Assembly (NCBI RefSeq): GCF_009689005.1
Contig: NZ_AP021879.1
Span: forward strand, 6,295,724-6,359,723
DNA: 64,000 bases
Direction of reading: 5' to 3'
Source: Desulfosarcina ovata subsp. ovata
GTDB taxonomy: Bacteria; Desulfobacterota; Desulfobacteria; Desulfobacterales; Desulfosarcinaceae
Position numbers and translations under genes: made by a program. Position 1 is the stretch's first letter. Every line of letters begins with the position of its first letter. Below are positions 1 to 8,130 of this stretch, piece after piece. A model generated the notes under the pieces. It was given only the letters and a program-made list of their open reading frames with translations. It was not told the DNA's origin and did no database searches.

Positions 1-1228
1 AAAGAGGGATCCCTTTTTATAACGTAAGCCACCACCAATTCTCCCCATTTTTCATCGGGTACGCTGGTCACGATACAGTCGGTGATCATTGGATTCTCAT
101 TAAGAATTTCCTCTACCTGAGCCGGTTGAACGTTTTCTCCTCCAGAAATGATCATGTCATCCTTGCGGCCGACAATTGTAACGAACTCTTTTTCATTCCA
201 CGTCGCCAGATCGCCAATATACAGCCAGCCACGATAATATTTGGCTTTTGCCTCCTCTTCCCGATTGATATAGGTATAGGAGCACTTGCCTGCCGCCCGG
301 ATAACGACTTCTCCAACGGACTCTCCGTCTTTGGCGACAATGTCTTCCGGTTCGGCCAAGCGATCCGGATAGACATTCACCACCGCCATGTCATCGTCCG
401 TGCATGAGCGACCCGCCGAACCGGCCATTTCGGGTAGATCCTGCGGGCGCAGGAAGGTGTTCCAGAATGCTTCCGTAGAGCCGTAACCATTGAAGATGTT
501 TTCTGTAAGAACCTCCTGGAAAACCATGCAAGCCTGCTTTTCCAACGGGGAGCCCATGGTAACGATACCCTTTAATTTTTCTAAATTGCGGGGATTTTTC
601 TGCTGTGCTTCGCAAAGGGCCTTCAAGGTGACCGGCGCACCGATCAAAAAGGTCAGCGCATACTTTTCGATATAATCGATTACCATTTGTGGATCGAATG
701 CGCGAAGAACGACCATCGATGCACCGGCGTATAAGGAGGGATTGGGGCCTCCGGCGTAAAGTCCGCCCCGATGAAACCATGGGGTCATATTCATGGTCCT
801 GTCGAACGGGGACAGGGGAAAATGCATCAATACGTCATGGGCGCTTAAGATTTCGTTGATGTTATTCAGGGGCACACCTTTGGGCATGCCCGTGGTCCCG
901 GATGTGTACAGCCGCGTTATTTCGTCATAAATCGTAGTCGGACGGGAGATTTCGGGATCGGTTTCGGCCTTGTCACGGACATATTCTTCATACCCGATGG
1001 AACCGGCAAACGGGACTTCTTTTCCCGAAACATCGACCATCACGACTTTTTCGGGTTTGTGCATTGCTTTGTTCAGGGCCTTCTCGGCAACATCCTTCAA
1101 TTCGCTGTCGTAAAAATAGACTTTTGGCTTGCTGTCATCGATAATGTAAGCGGTTTCACCATAGGAAAGGCGGAAGTTGATAGGGCAGTTAATGGCGCCA
1201 ATTTTTTGCGGAGCCAAATATAGAAAAA
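1..1228 (-). pseudogene. Acyl-CoA synthetase (AMP-binding), C-terminal part, cut off by a transposon and by the window edge
   Basis: The minus-strand frame is open from the transposon edge to base 1. It reads as the body of an ANL-superfamily acyl-CoA ligase, with the P-loop motif YTSGTTGMPKGVP, the substrate-side motif GYGSTEAFW, then GDLATW, GRKDDMIISGGENV and a C-terminal lid. Such enzymes activate a fatty or organic acid with ATP and load it onto CoA. The first 89 codons lie at 5457-5721 on the other side of the inserted element. Joining the halves over the 6-bp duplication gives an unbroken ...SAEFVFLYLAPQKIG... sequence. The 3' end (about 40-60 codons by family length) is outside the window. 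No other stop or frameshift was seen, so the disruption looks recent. Confidence 0.9.
1223..1228. repeat. Target-site duplication, left copy (GAAAAA)
   Basis: GAAAAA lies directly outside the TGTCGT left end of the element and is repeated at 5457-5462, directly outside the ACGACA right end. Keeping one copy restores the synthetase frame. Most Tn7/Tn5053-type elements make 5-bp duplications, so six is slightly unusual. The A-rich target leaves one base of ambiguity. Confidence 0.85.
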
Positions 1229-1237
1229 TGTCGTGTG

Positions 1238-1276
1238 CCACGTTTTTTGAGACTGTCATCCCACGTTTCATGAGAC
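1238..1276. repeat. Left-end subterminal repeats (transposase-binding sites)
   Basis: CCACGTTTTTTGAGAC at 1238-1253 and CCACGTTTCATGAGAC at 1261-1276 are 23 bp apart. A weaker TCACGTTAGC copy starts at 1300. The pattern YCACGnnnnnnGAGAC matches the sites at the right end read inward, as expected for sites bound by the element's own transposase. The rest of 1277-1450 is A+T-rich and holds no gene I can support. Confidence 0.75.
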
Positions 1277-1450
1277 CATCCAGGTAGCATTCGATATCGT
1301 CACGTTAGCATATATCATATCGACCATAATAAAGACGGATTCAAATGACCAGATGATACAGCCTACCGCGTGGATGGCGTTTCGCCAACTATGCAAAAAG
1401 CAACTACCGTAAAAAACCGACTTACAACAAGAAGTCAGTATATTTTTCCT

Positions 1451-1909
1451 CTACATATTAGCAAGGCAGAAGCGCAACTCACCCCATGAGCCTCTGTTAA
1501 CAACGACGATCTTGGTATTGATGGATCGAATTTCAAGTTTTTTTTCAACGAGTTTACCGGTGTAGATCAGGAAGTTTTTAGCGGAAGTGTAGGCGATCAG
1601 GAGTCTGTAAGGGGTGTTGTCGAACAACAGATCCAAGCGCACCTGGCCGGTACATGGTTCTCTATCGATACATTTCTGGCAGAGTTTTTCCTGATCATTG
1701 ATGGGTTTGACGGCATCCAGAGATCGGCAGACAGGGCGTCGGTTCCGGTAGAGCGTTCTGGCGGCGCCGTAATCAAGGATCCGGCAGTCAAGCGCTGGGA
1801 TCAGTTTTCTTTTGTCACCCAGATCGATGCCCAGAGGTTTGACGGTGATGTAGCGTGCCATCATGCGCTGTACGATGTCACGCAGGATTTCGGCTTGCTG
1901 CGGGTTCAT
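1451..1909 (-). CDS. Small Cys-containing transposon protein of unknown function (152 aa)
   Basis: Last gene of the element's operon, 13 bp after the ATPase gene. A clear ribosome site, AAAGGAG, precedes ATG by 7 nt. I do not recognise the family. The centre has a C-x2-C-x5-C cluster (LCQKCIDREPC) that could bind a metal, followed by a stretch rich in beta-strand-forming residues that ends at the stop. There is no signal peptide or membrane segment. Its place downstream of transposase and ATPase suggests an accessory role in transposition or target choice, like TniQ/TnsD in related elements, but there is no sequence evidence that it is TniQ. Confidence 0.7.
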   Translation of the reverse strand: MNPQQAEILRDIVQRMMARYITVKPLGIDLGDKRKLIPALDCRILDYGAARTLYRNRRPVCRSLDAVKPINDQEKLCQKCIDREPCTGQVRLDLLFDNTPYRLLIAYTSAKNFLIYTGKLVEKKLEIRSINTKIVVVNRGSWGELRFCLANM

Positions 1910-1922
1910 GGCATATCTCCTT

Positions 1923-2657
1923 TCATGTCAGTTCCCAGCGTTGGAGGATGTCGTCGAGGGTAAAGGGATCGATGGGGCCGTCCGGTTTGCTTTCGGCCAA
2001 GATTTTTTTGAGCATAGGGACAACCAGGCCCGGGATGCCTCTGGCGCGTTCAAACAGGATATGCATCCCCTGCTGACAGATGCGCTGCAAATTTTCGGGG
2101 CCGAAGTGATATTCGATAAAAGGAGGCAGTTCATCGAATGTCAAACCGGTCAACTCTTCCCTAACCACGATACGTCGCCACAAAGGGGCAATGGCCTGAA
2201 CTTTGTCCCGCAGCAAAGGCATACCGATCAGCAGGATGCGTACCGGGCAGCTGTCGTCAAGATTGCTTTCGGCCAGCGCCTTTGCCTCCAGCAGGGTTTC
2301 ATCGGCCAATTCGTGTGCTTCGTCGAACCATATCAGTAACTGGTGGGGTTGTTCGCCAAGCGCGGATATCAGGCCCTGGAGCGTTTCGCTGTGAGAACGT
2401 CGGGTGGGCAGCCTCATCCAGGTGGCCAGCACGCGGACCAGGGCGGTTGCACTCAGATGACGAGCGTGAGAAAAATACAGCACGCGATGCCTGCAGCGGT
2501 CCAGGACGGTGTTCAGCTGCCGGCACAGCCAGGTTTTGCCGACACCGGTCTCACCGGTTAACATGAGATAACGGTCGTTTTCGTTTCGAAAGGCGTTTTC
2601 AAGGTTTTCAAGCGCCCGTGCAAAGTCGTCAAAGACAAAGTAGGACGATGGGTTCAT
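1923..2657 (-). CDS. ExeA/TniB-type AAA ATPase of the transposon
   Basis: 244-aa P-loop ATPase. Walker A is GETGVGKT near residues 34-41, Walker B is LLIWFDEAHEL near 120-130, and sensor-like LLIGMPLLRDK follows. This is the layout of ExeA-family and TniB/TnsC/MuB-type ATPases, which select target DNA and activate the partner transposase. The start overlaps the transposase stop by 4 bp (ATGA), so the two are translationally coupled. The length is close to IstB/MuB-type ATPases and shorter than TnsC. Confidence 0.85.
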   Translation of the reverse strand: MNPSSYFVFDDFARALENLENAFRNENDRYLMLTGETGVGKTWLCRQLNTVLDRCRHRVLYFSHARHLSATALVRVLATWMRLPTRRSHSETLQGLISALGEQPHQLLIWFDEAHELADETLLEAKALAESNLDDSCPVRILLIGMPLLRDKVQAIAPLWRRIVVREELTGLTFDELPPFIEYHFGPENLQRICQQGMHILFERARGIPGLVVPMLKKILAESKPDGPIDPFTLDDILQRWELT

Positions 2658-4216
2658 AGAGAGTCCTCCTGGGGATCGGGTTTATTTGCCTGTGCCTTTA
2701 CAAGCCTTTCCAGGTATTGCAGATAGGTTTTCAGGGCACGGTTGGGTCCAAGGGCGTCGGCGGTTTTGTCGATCGCTTGGTGAAACGGCTGTGCGGGCAA
2801 GGGGCCGTTTTGTCGATAAAAGGCTTCGATGGCCGCGGCTTCGCGTTGGTCGATGGGGACGGGGCGCTGCAGCAGCCGGCTTAACTCACGAAACACTTCC
2901 GGCAAACCGAAGCCGGGCTGGGCATTGGGTCGGCAGTGACCCTGCCAGACATCCAAAAGTTTTTGCAGCTGTCCGGTGCCCCGTTTTTCCTCTGTCTTTT
3001 GAAAATCGAAGGGGTGCTTTTTGGTGAAGGGTTCAAGCGGGATCTGGTGCGCATCATCGATGATCAGCAAGGCTTGGTCTGTGTTGACCGGATCGTAGCG
3101 AAAATCACATTCTTTTCCTGCAAAGCGGGTCGGCACACGGAAAAGGCCGTTGGGTAGATTCACCTGGCCGGTTTTCGGGTGGCTTTTGGCCTGGACGGCG
3201 ATTTTAAATGCCTGGGCAAGTTGTTCGGCACCGACGCGCCGTGTTGAGAGGCGTCGGGCCAGGGCTTGTTCCGGGGTCATCTTGATTTCACGATGGTGGT
3301 GCCGGTTGTAGACCAAAGCGATCGTCGCCTGAAGCAGAGCCTCCAGATGATGGATATCGACCACTTCCTGGTTTGGCAGCTCTTTGACGAACCATCTTTT
3401 CAGGGATCTGTGATAAGCTTCGATTTTCCCTTGTGCCTCTGGGTTGCGGGATTTTACCCAGTTTCGATGAACCCCCAAAAAGGCAAGGCCGGTGCGGAAG
3501 ACTTCGGAGTCATAAGCCGAGGCGCGGTCAAACTGCATGCGAAGGGCAATCCCCCACTTGGATGCGGCCAGGCGAAAGACCCTGACGGCGGCTTGGATAT
3601 TTTCAGCCTGTGCGATGATGGCGGCCAGAATGTATCGGCTAAAATCATCGAGGATCGACAGCACATGGACCCGGATCGTTTGGCCGTCGGTCAACATTAC
3701 CGAAAACGGGCCTTTGGCGTCCATCTGCCAGATCTCGTGTGGCTGATCTGTCTCGTACAGGTCCCGCAGCTTTTTGCCTGCTGCCTTTCGGCGTTGCAAA
3801 ATGCCCAAAAATGCCGGGTGTGCGCGAAGATCACGGCTCAGGGTCGAGCGACTCATGGACAGCTCACCGAACTCCAATTCGAGGTAAATCATCAGCTGGG
3901 TCAAAGAGCGCCCGGGCTCTTCGTACAAAAGCCCCAGGGCGTAGTTCACCTGTTCACTGCGGTCGGTGCGGGCCAGCCCCTTGTCTTTTCTGACCTTGGG
4001 CATCAGCCCCAAAAAGCCTTTTTCGCGGTAATCTTTCATCCACCGGAACAGTGTGCTTCTGCCGATGGGCCTTTTTGGGGACGAACACGGCCATTGAACA
4101 GACTTCCGCGTACGATCGCTAAGAATGCGCCGTTTTTCCGCTTCGGTCAGTTTGTCGTCCACAAGTGGACTGATCATTTCGAACCGCCAGGCGGCGATCT
4201 CCCATGAATCGGACAT
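2654..4216 (-). CDS. DDE transposase (integrase core, TniA/MuA-like)
   Basis: I chose the start at 4216 because AGAGGAG lies 8 nt upstream; an earlier in-frame start has no ribosome site. The 520-aa protein has an N-terminal helix-turn-helix region (GRSTLFRWMKDYREKG), an rve catalytic core and a C-terminal beta-barrel region with PNGLFRVPTRFAGKECDFRYD. Likely catalytic residues are Asp in IWQMDAKGPF, Asp in MQFDRASAYD and Glu in NPEAQGKIEAYHRS. All three are present, so it should be active. It cuts and joins the element's ends together with the ATPase encoded next to it. It overlaps the upstream zinc-ribbon gene by 43 bp. Confidence 0.88.
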   Translation of the reverse strand: MSDSWEIAAWRFEMISPLVDDKLTEAEKRRILSDRTRKSVQWPCSSPKRPIGRSTLFRWMKDYREKGFLGLMPKVRKDKGLARTDRSEQVNYALGLLYEEPGRSLTQLMIYLELEFGELSMSRSTLSRDLRAHPAFLGILQRRKAAGKKLRDLYETDQPHEIWQMDAKGPFSVMLTDGQTIRVHVLSILDDFSRYILAAIIAQAENIQAAVRVFRLAASKWGIALRMQFDRASAYDSEVFRTGLAFLGVHRNWVKSRNPEAQGKIEAYHRSLKRWFVKELPNQEVVDIHHLEALLQATIALVYNRHHHREIKMTPEQALARRLSTRRVGAEQLAQAFKIAVQAKSHPKTGQVNLPNGLFRVPTRFAGKECDFRYDPVNTDQALLIIDDAHQIPLEPFTKKHPFDFQKTEEKRGTGQLQKLLDVWQGHCRPNAQPGFGLPEVFRELSRLLQRPVPIDQREAAAIEAFYRQNGPLPAQPFHQAIDKTADALGPNRALKTYLQYLERLVKAQANKPDPQEDSL

Positions 4217-5043
4217 GACAAGGGCTCCTCTGGAAGAATTTGGCCCCATGCTAGCATATTTTTAAAATCGATGTGTTCAGCCGCCGTGCAGCGAATGCCG
4301 GTTTTAAAGCCAAGGCCGAACGAATTGCCCCAACTGACGATGAGACAGTCGAGTTCAACGAAGTTTGGCGGATTTTCGGACGCGATCAGCGAACCGACAA
4401 ATTCAAATTTTTTGCAGGCTTCAAGACGTTCCCGGCGCCCCTGGCTGCGGTAACGATGCGGGTTGATCCAAACCGGTTGACCATGCAATGAACACATTTG
4501 TGGGTAACGGATTTCCAACTCCGCCTGGATCCGAGTGGCCGGTATGGAAAAGGTCGTTTCCCCCATCGGCCTGCCCAGCCACCAAGCACCCAAACCTTCT
4601 GTCCATGCGTGAAGTGTCGTGTGCCCAGGGGTTTGATCACCGTAAAAATGATTCCAAACCACTTGGCGCAATGCCATGTCTCCTCGATTGTATAGGCTTA
4701 CCGAACGCTCGATAACCGGTAGTGAGTAAAGTTTGTAGGGAAGAATATCCGCCGGGAGCAACCGGAACCGGCTTTTACATATGGGGCATCTAACCAGAAC
4801 AATCTGGGCCATATCCTTGACCACCGTATCGATACCCTCTTGATCCTTTTCAAGTTTGTAGGAGGTCCGACAAACGGTGGATCTGGTCAATTCAAGTGAT
4901 GGCGGTGGTTGCTGGCAGGCGCAATCGACAGAACATTTTGGACAGATCGTCTCGGCCAGATAATCGTCAAGAAGTCCTTGCGAATAAAGGCAAATGTAAG
5001 TAGCATTGGTAATTGCTATGGTGATCGGGATGGGTGCCTCCAT
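4174..5043 (-). CDS. Zinc-ribbon protein of the transposon (DUF6431-like)
   Basis: 289 aa, first gene of the element. It shows CPKCSVDCAC near residues 36-45 and a second CPIC pair near 96-99, followed by RLLPADILPYKLYS and a helix-turn-helix-like stretch (LRQVVWNHFYGDQTPG...). This reminds me of the DUF6431 zinc-ribbon/HTH proteins found beside transposases. More Cys and His residues follow (MCSLHGQPVW, CPIHGR). It probably binds DNA, perhaps the element's ends or the target. Its stop lies 43 bp inside the transposase gene. The family call is from memory and the role is inference. Confidence 0.65.
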   Translation of the reverse strand: MEAPIPITIAITNATYICLYSQGLLDDYLAETICPKCSVDCACQQPPPSLELTRSTVCRTSYKLEKDQEGIDTVVKDMAQIVLVRCPICKSRFRLLPADILPYKLYSLPVIERSVSLYNRGDMALRQVVWNHFYGDQTPGHTTLHAWTEGLGAWWLGRPMGETTFSIPATRIQAELEIRYPQMCSLHGQPVWINPHRYRSQGRRERLEACKKFEFVGSLIASENPPNFVELDCLIVSWGNSFGLGFKTGIRCTAAEHIDFKNMLAWGQILPEEPLSCPIHGRSPPGGSK

Positions 5044-5456
5044 CTTGGTTGCCGAAGGGGGCAGGCCAATGCCCCCTTCATCCTTATCGACGAATTCTGT
5101 AGCCCGCCTCCTAATCGGTTTGTAACTCCCTGTATAATACCCTTTTTCTACGGGTGAACAAATGAACTGGTGCTTCAGTGAAAAATGCTGAGCACCGGAT
5201 TTTGTTTTTGATAACTCTCTGAATGAAAATTGAAGGGGGCGGACATGCGATTGCCAAGGTATGTGATGGGAGGTTCGGAGTGAGTGAGGTGAGGAGGACT
5301 GAGCCGTGATTATTTGTTCTATATTTTTTTCTACAATTGAAAATGAGTCAGTGGGTTAGTGGGCTTTGAGTCTCTGAGTCCGTGGGCCTCTGAGTCAGTG
5401 AGCTCTGAGTCTCTGAGTCCGTGAGATGCGAGTCTCTGAGTTCGTGAGCTACGACA
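5044..5456. repeat. Right end of the transposon with four 17-bp subterminal repeats
   Basis: This non-coding stretch carries the promoter side of the element and its right terminus. Four near-identical copies of GTCTCTGAGTCCGTGAG lie at 5370-5386, 5386-5402, 5409-5425 and 5432-5448. The last three are spaced exactly 23 bp, the same period as at the left end. More degenerate GAGTCAGTGGG copies run back to about 5345. Read inward from the terminus they match the left-end YCACGnnnnnnGAGAC sites. They are probably transposase-binding sites and are not a CRISPR array. Confidence 0.8.
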
Positions 5457-5462
5457 GAAAAA
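5457..5462. repeat. Target-site duplication, right copy (GAAAAA)
   Basis: Second copy of the 6-bp repeat at 1223-1228, directly after the ACGACA terminus. It belongs to codons 87-89 of the interrupted synthetase. Confidence 0.85.
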
Positions 5463-5721
5463 CGAACTCAGCACTGTTTAGAAGCTGGTACATGACAAGG
5501 TCCTGCTTTTTAACGCCGTCTTCCATTAATGCATGTGCAAGCCGGTTGCATTCTGTGTTGACCTGCGGGTAGGTCCAGGAAAGGTCTCTGCTCGGGCAGA
5601 TCAACGCTGTTCTTTCTTCAAAACGGTGCACATTTCTCAAAAAACCATTAAGATAGGTGAAGTCGTTTTGAAAGGTTTCCTTAAACATCTTTGCGTTATA
5701 GGTTAACTTTTCCTCCGGCAT
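5457..5721 (-). pseudogene. Acyl-CoA synthetase (AMP-binding), N-terminal part
   Basis: The first 89 codons of the ligase whose remainder is at 1-1228. It starts MPEEKLTYNAKMF with AGAAGGAG upstream, and continues with FRNVHRFEERTALICPSRDLSWTYPQVNTE-type ANL N-terminal sequence. After residue 89 the frame enters the transposon and stops within two codons (TCG TAG), so only a 90-aa fragment would be made. No other damage is seen. Confidence 0.88.
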
Positions 5722-6339
5722 TTATTTGCTCCTTCTGTTAAAGTTTCGGTGGATATAGGGCTGCTCACCACTATTCAGAAATTATCGGAGGCGATATTGC
5801 CATCCGAAAAATGAGAGACGATCGGGCAGAAAGGAAAAGACGGAAACACACAGCCACAAAGCATTATAAGATGTTCAGCAGGCAATAAGAGGCGTTTAAT
5901 TTACTATTGCCATTTAAGTACCATATATGTTTTTTAAAAAACCATATATGGTACTTAAAAAATATTATGGTATATGTCAAGGGGAAAAATGTGGGATTAC
6001 ATTTTTTTGGCTTGTGTGGTTAAAGAACAACTGTCTAACTGTGATACAGTAATAACACCTTAAAAAATATTAGATAAAACATGATGAGGTCGGAAGGTAA
6101 ACATCAGGGGCAGGATCACTCTACACGACACCGAGGAGGCTTGCCAATAGTAGGATGTGCGGATTTTGAAATCACTGATGCCAACGGAACACTACGTTCA
6201 ATTTTTTTGCTGCTAAACTAAGAGCCCATCTCCGGGATTGTTTCCTATCATCTTATTCTTTTACCCGCCGCAGTTCTACCTGAACACGATTCATCGGGTT
6301 TGGGCAATTCCATACCAAATTCAACAACAAAACAATCTA
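5722..6339. other. Intergenic, A+T-rich upstream region of the interrupted synthetase
   Basis: No credible gene in 618 bp. It lies upstream of the minus-strand synthetase and downstream of the minus-strand oxidoreductase gene. The only clear structure is the long palindrome at 5913-5959. Confidence 0.6.
5913..5959. promoter_or_regulatory. 47-bp near-perfect palindrome (operator or cruciform)
   Basis: Arms TTTAAGTACCATATATG (5913-5929) and CATATATGGTACTTAAA (5943-5959) are perfect inverted repeats around a T6A6C spacer. The site is about 190 bp upstream of the synthetase start. It could be an operator for a dimeric repressor of that gene. It has no G+C-rich stem, so it is a poor terminator. 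Confidence 0.5.
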
Positions 6340-7590
6340 TTAAAAAGAAAAATGTCCGTAATGAAGGGTATGCTCGATAATTTGGCGCTTGATTGCCGCC
6401 GTTGCCATTTTTTCACGGATGACGTAGCGGTATAGCCCGGCATTGGTGATGTCGCCGACAAAGACGGCCCCGATCAGGTGATCGCCGTTCTTGTCAAATA
6501 CCAGCTTGCGATAGGACCCGGTGGCCGCTTTGCGGTGAATTTCATAGTCTCCGTCTTTGGTGTGGACGATTCCCATGGCCACGAACGGCTCATTGGCCAC
6601 CTGGGTGGCGTTGAGAATACCGAACGTACCGCAGTAGGCGGTCTTGAGGCCGGCCATGTTCTGTCCGGCGCAGCGCCCCATTTCCACGGCATTGGTCCAA
6701 AGTGCCGTCATGATGGGCGTTCCGGCCACCGGATCATGGGTCACGGCAACGTCCCCGGCGGTGTAAACGCCCGTCAGATTGGTCGCCGTGTAGCGATCGG
6801 CCTCGATGCCCTCGGTCACCCGGATGCCGCTGCCGGCCAGGAATTCGACATTGGGCCGTACCCCCTTGCCGATGCAGACCATCTGGCTGGCCAGTTCGCG
6901 GCCGTTGTTCAGAACCACCCCGGTTACCCCCGTTGCATCGGATTGAATCCCGACGGCGGCGACGCCGGTCATAATGGCCAGACCGGCGTCATCCAGGGCC
7001 TTGCGAATCAGCGTCGCGTCTTCGGGATCCATGAGTTGGCTGAGCACTTCCGGTGAATAGACCACCAGGGTGACCTTCACCCCCCGTTCCAGCAGGGCAA
7101 ACGCGGCCTTCAGGTTCAGCAGTCCCCCGCCCAGCATAACAGCATGCTCGGTTTGATCGATCCTGGCCGCCATCCGGCGCGCGTCGTCCAGGGTCCGCAG
7201 GGCGAATACACCCGTTGCGTCGGCCCCCTCGATATCGGGCGGCACATAGGGACGACTGCCGGTGGCCAGTAGAATCTTTTTGTAACCCAAGCGTGTTCCG
7301 TCTTCCAGAACGATGCAATGGTTGTTGGCGTCAAGCGCTGCCGCCCGGGAGCCGGTATTTACGGTGATGCCCGCTGCCTGGTAAGGCCCGCAGCCTTCCA
7401 GGACCATTTCGTGCGCCTGTTTTTTTCCGGAGACGAGGAAAGGAATCAGGGGCCGGAAGTAAGGGGCGTCCGGTTCTTCGGAAATTACCGTGATCGTTCC
7501 GGTTGGGTCTTTTTCCCGGATGGCCTGCGCGGCCGCCATGCCGGCCGCGCTGCCACCGACGATTACATATTGGCTTTGCTCCCGGCCCAC
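6340..7590 (-). CDS. FAD-dependent NAD(P) oxidoreductase linked to CO dehydrogenase
   Basis: A pyridine-nucleotide-disulfide oxidoreductase family flavoprotein of about 416 aa. It has an FAD-binding Rossmann motif at the N-terminus (VIVGGSAAGMAAA), a second NAD(P)-binding GGGLLNLKAA near the middle, and the FAD-closing motif GVYTAGDVAV. I prefer the GTG start at 7590, with GGGG 5 nt upstream and directly after the cooF stop. A longer reading from ATG 7620 has no ribosome site. The gene is last in cooS-cooF-oxidoreductase. In that known arrangement CooF passes CO-derived electrons to this flavoprotein, which reduces NAD(P)+; that role is inferred from family and order. Confidence 0.85.
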   Translation of the reverse strand: MGREQSQYVIVGGSAAGMAAAQAIREKDPTGTITVISEEPDAPYFRPLIPFLVSGKKQAHEMVLEGCGPYQAAGITVNTGSRAAALDANNHCIVLEDGTRLGYKKILLATGSRPYVPPDIEGADATGVFALRTLDDARRMAARIDQTEHAVMLGGGLLNLKAAFALLERGVKVTLVVYSPEVLSQLMDPEDATLIRKALDDAGLAIMTGVAAVGIQSDATGVTGVVLNNGRELASQMVCIGKGVRPNVEFLAGSGIRVTEGIEADRYTATNLTGVYTAGDVAVTHDPVAGTPIMTALWTNAVEMGRCAGQNMAGLKTAYCGTFGILNATQVANEPFVAMGIVHTKDGDYEIHRKAATGSYRKLVFDKNGDHLIGAVFVGDITNAGLYRYVIREKMATAAIKRQIIEHTLHYGHFSF

Positions 7591-7591
7591 A

Positions 7592-8098
7592 TTATCCCCT
7601 TTCCGCTTTGACAAGCTCATGCGAAGCGTTTTGACGGACTGTTTTGGCGTATGCCGGCACGCTCTGGTAGATCAATGCGCCGGTGGGACAGGCACTGACG
7701 CAGGCCGGAACGTCTCTGTCCGGACAGCGGTCACACCGGTAGGCCTTGTGTTCCTCGAGATGGCGTCCGATCACCCCATAGGGGCATACCATGACGCAGG
7801 TCCAGCAGCCGATACATTTATCGCTGTCGGTTCGCACCACCCCATCGTCATCCCTGTGGATGGCGCCGCTGATGCAGGCATGCATGCAGGGCGCCTCCTC
7901 GCATTGCCGGCAGACCAGCGGCACTTTGCGGTCGGGCGCCACCCATTCGACGTAAACGCGGCTTTTGGGACGCGGGGTCTGCATAACGGCGCCAAACAGG
8001 GTCTTGCTCTCCGAGTGCTCCACGGCACAGGCATTGATACACGAACGGCATCCCACGCAACGATCCGTTCTGACGAATATTTCTTTGGGCTGTGACAT
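7592..8098 (-). CDS. cooF: CooF-type polyferredoxin (electron transfer partner of CO dehydrogenase)
   Basis: 168 aa from ATG 8098, with AAGGAGGAGG just upstream; a longer in-frame extension lies inside cooS and is rejected. Four [4Fe-4S] motifs are visible: CVGCRSCINAC (residues 13-23), CRQCEEAPCMHAC (about 63-75), CIGCWTCVMVCPYG (about 92-105) and CDRCPDRDVPACVSACPTGAL near 122-142. This is the HycB/CooF/DmsB type. It lies 32 bp after cooS and next to the flavoprotein gene, so it should carry electrons from CooS to that partner in the cytoplasm. Confidence 0.9.
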   Translation of the reverse strand: MSQPKEIFVRTDRCVGCRSCINACAVEHSESKTLFGAVMQTPRPKSRVYVEWVAPDRKVPLVCRQCEEAPCMHACISGAIHRDDDGVVRTDSDKCIGCWTCVMVCPYGVIGRHLEEHKAYRCDRCPDRDVPACVSACPTGALIYQSVPAYAKTVRQNASHELVKAERG

Positions 8099-8130
8099 AG
8101 CCTCCTCCTTTATGTCTGTCCGGATGGACA

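Larger units (their letters stand above)
1229..5456. mobile_element. 4.2-kb Tn7/Mu-like transposon with DDE transposase, ExeA-type ATPase and two accessory genes
   Basis: The ends are imperfect inverted repeats: TGTCGTGTGCCACG on the left and, read inward from the right, TGTCGTAGCTCACG. TGT...ACA termini, several subterminal repeats, and a DDE transposase paired with an AAA ATPase are the hallmarks of Tn7/Tn5053/Mu-type elements. Four genes read leftward: a zinc-ribbon protein, the transposase, the ATPase and a small Cys-containing protein, with overlaps or a 13-bp gap. No resolvase and no cargo gene is present. Perfect 6-bp duplications flank the element, and the host gene is otherwise undamaged, so it is probably intact and recently inserted. 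Confidence 0.88.

Noticed and set aside
1238..1320. Reading of the left transposon end as the N-terminal part of the synthetase (LDGLMKRGMTVSKNVAHDIFLYLAP)
   Set aside because: The frame is open by chance and looks ligase-like, but the true N-terminus is at 5457-5721 and the 6-bp duplication joins the two exactly.
5345..5448. CRISPR-like array
   Set aside because: Repeats are 17 bp with 0-6 bp between them, no unique spacers and no cas genes; they match the other end of the transposon.
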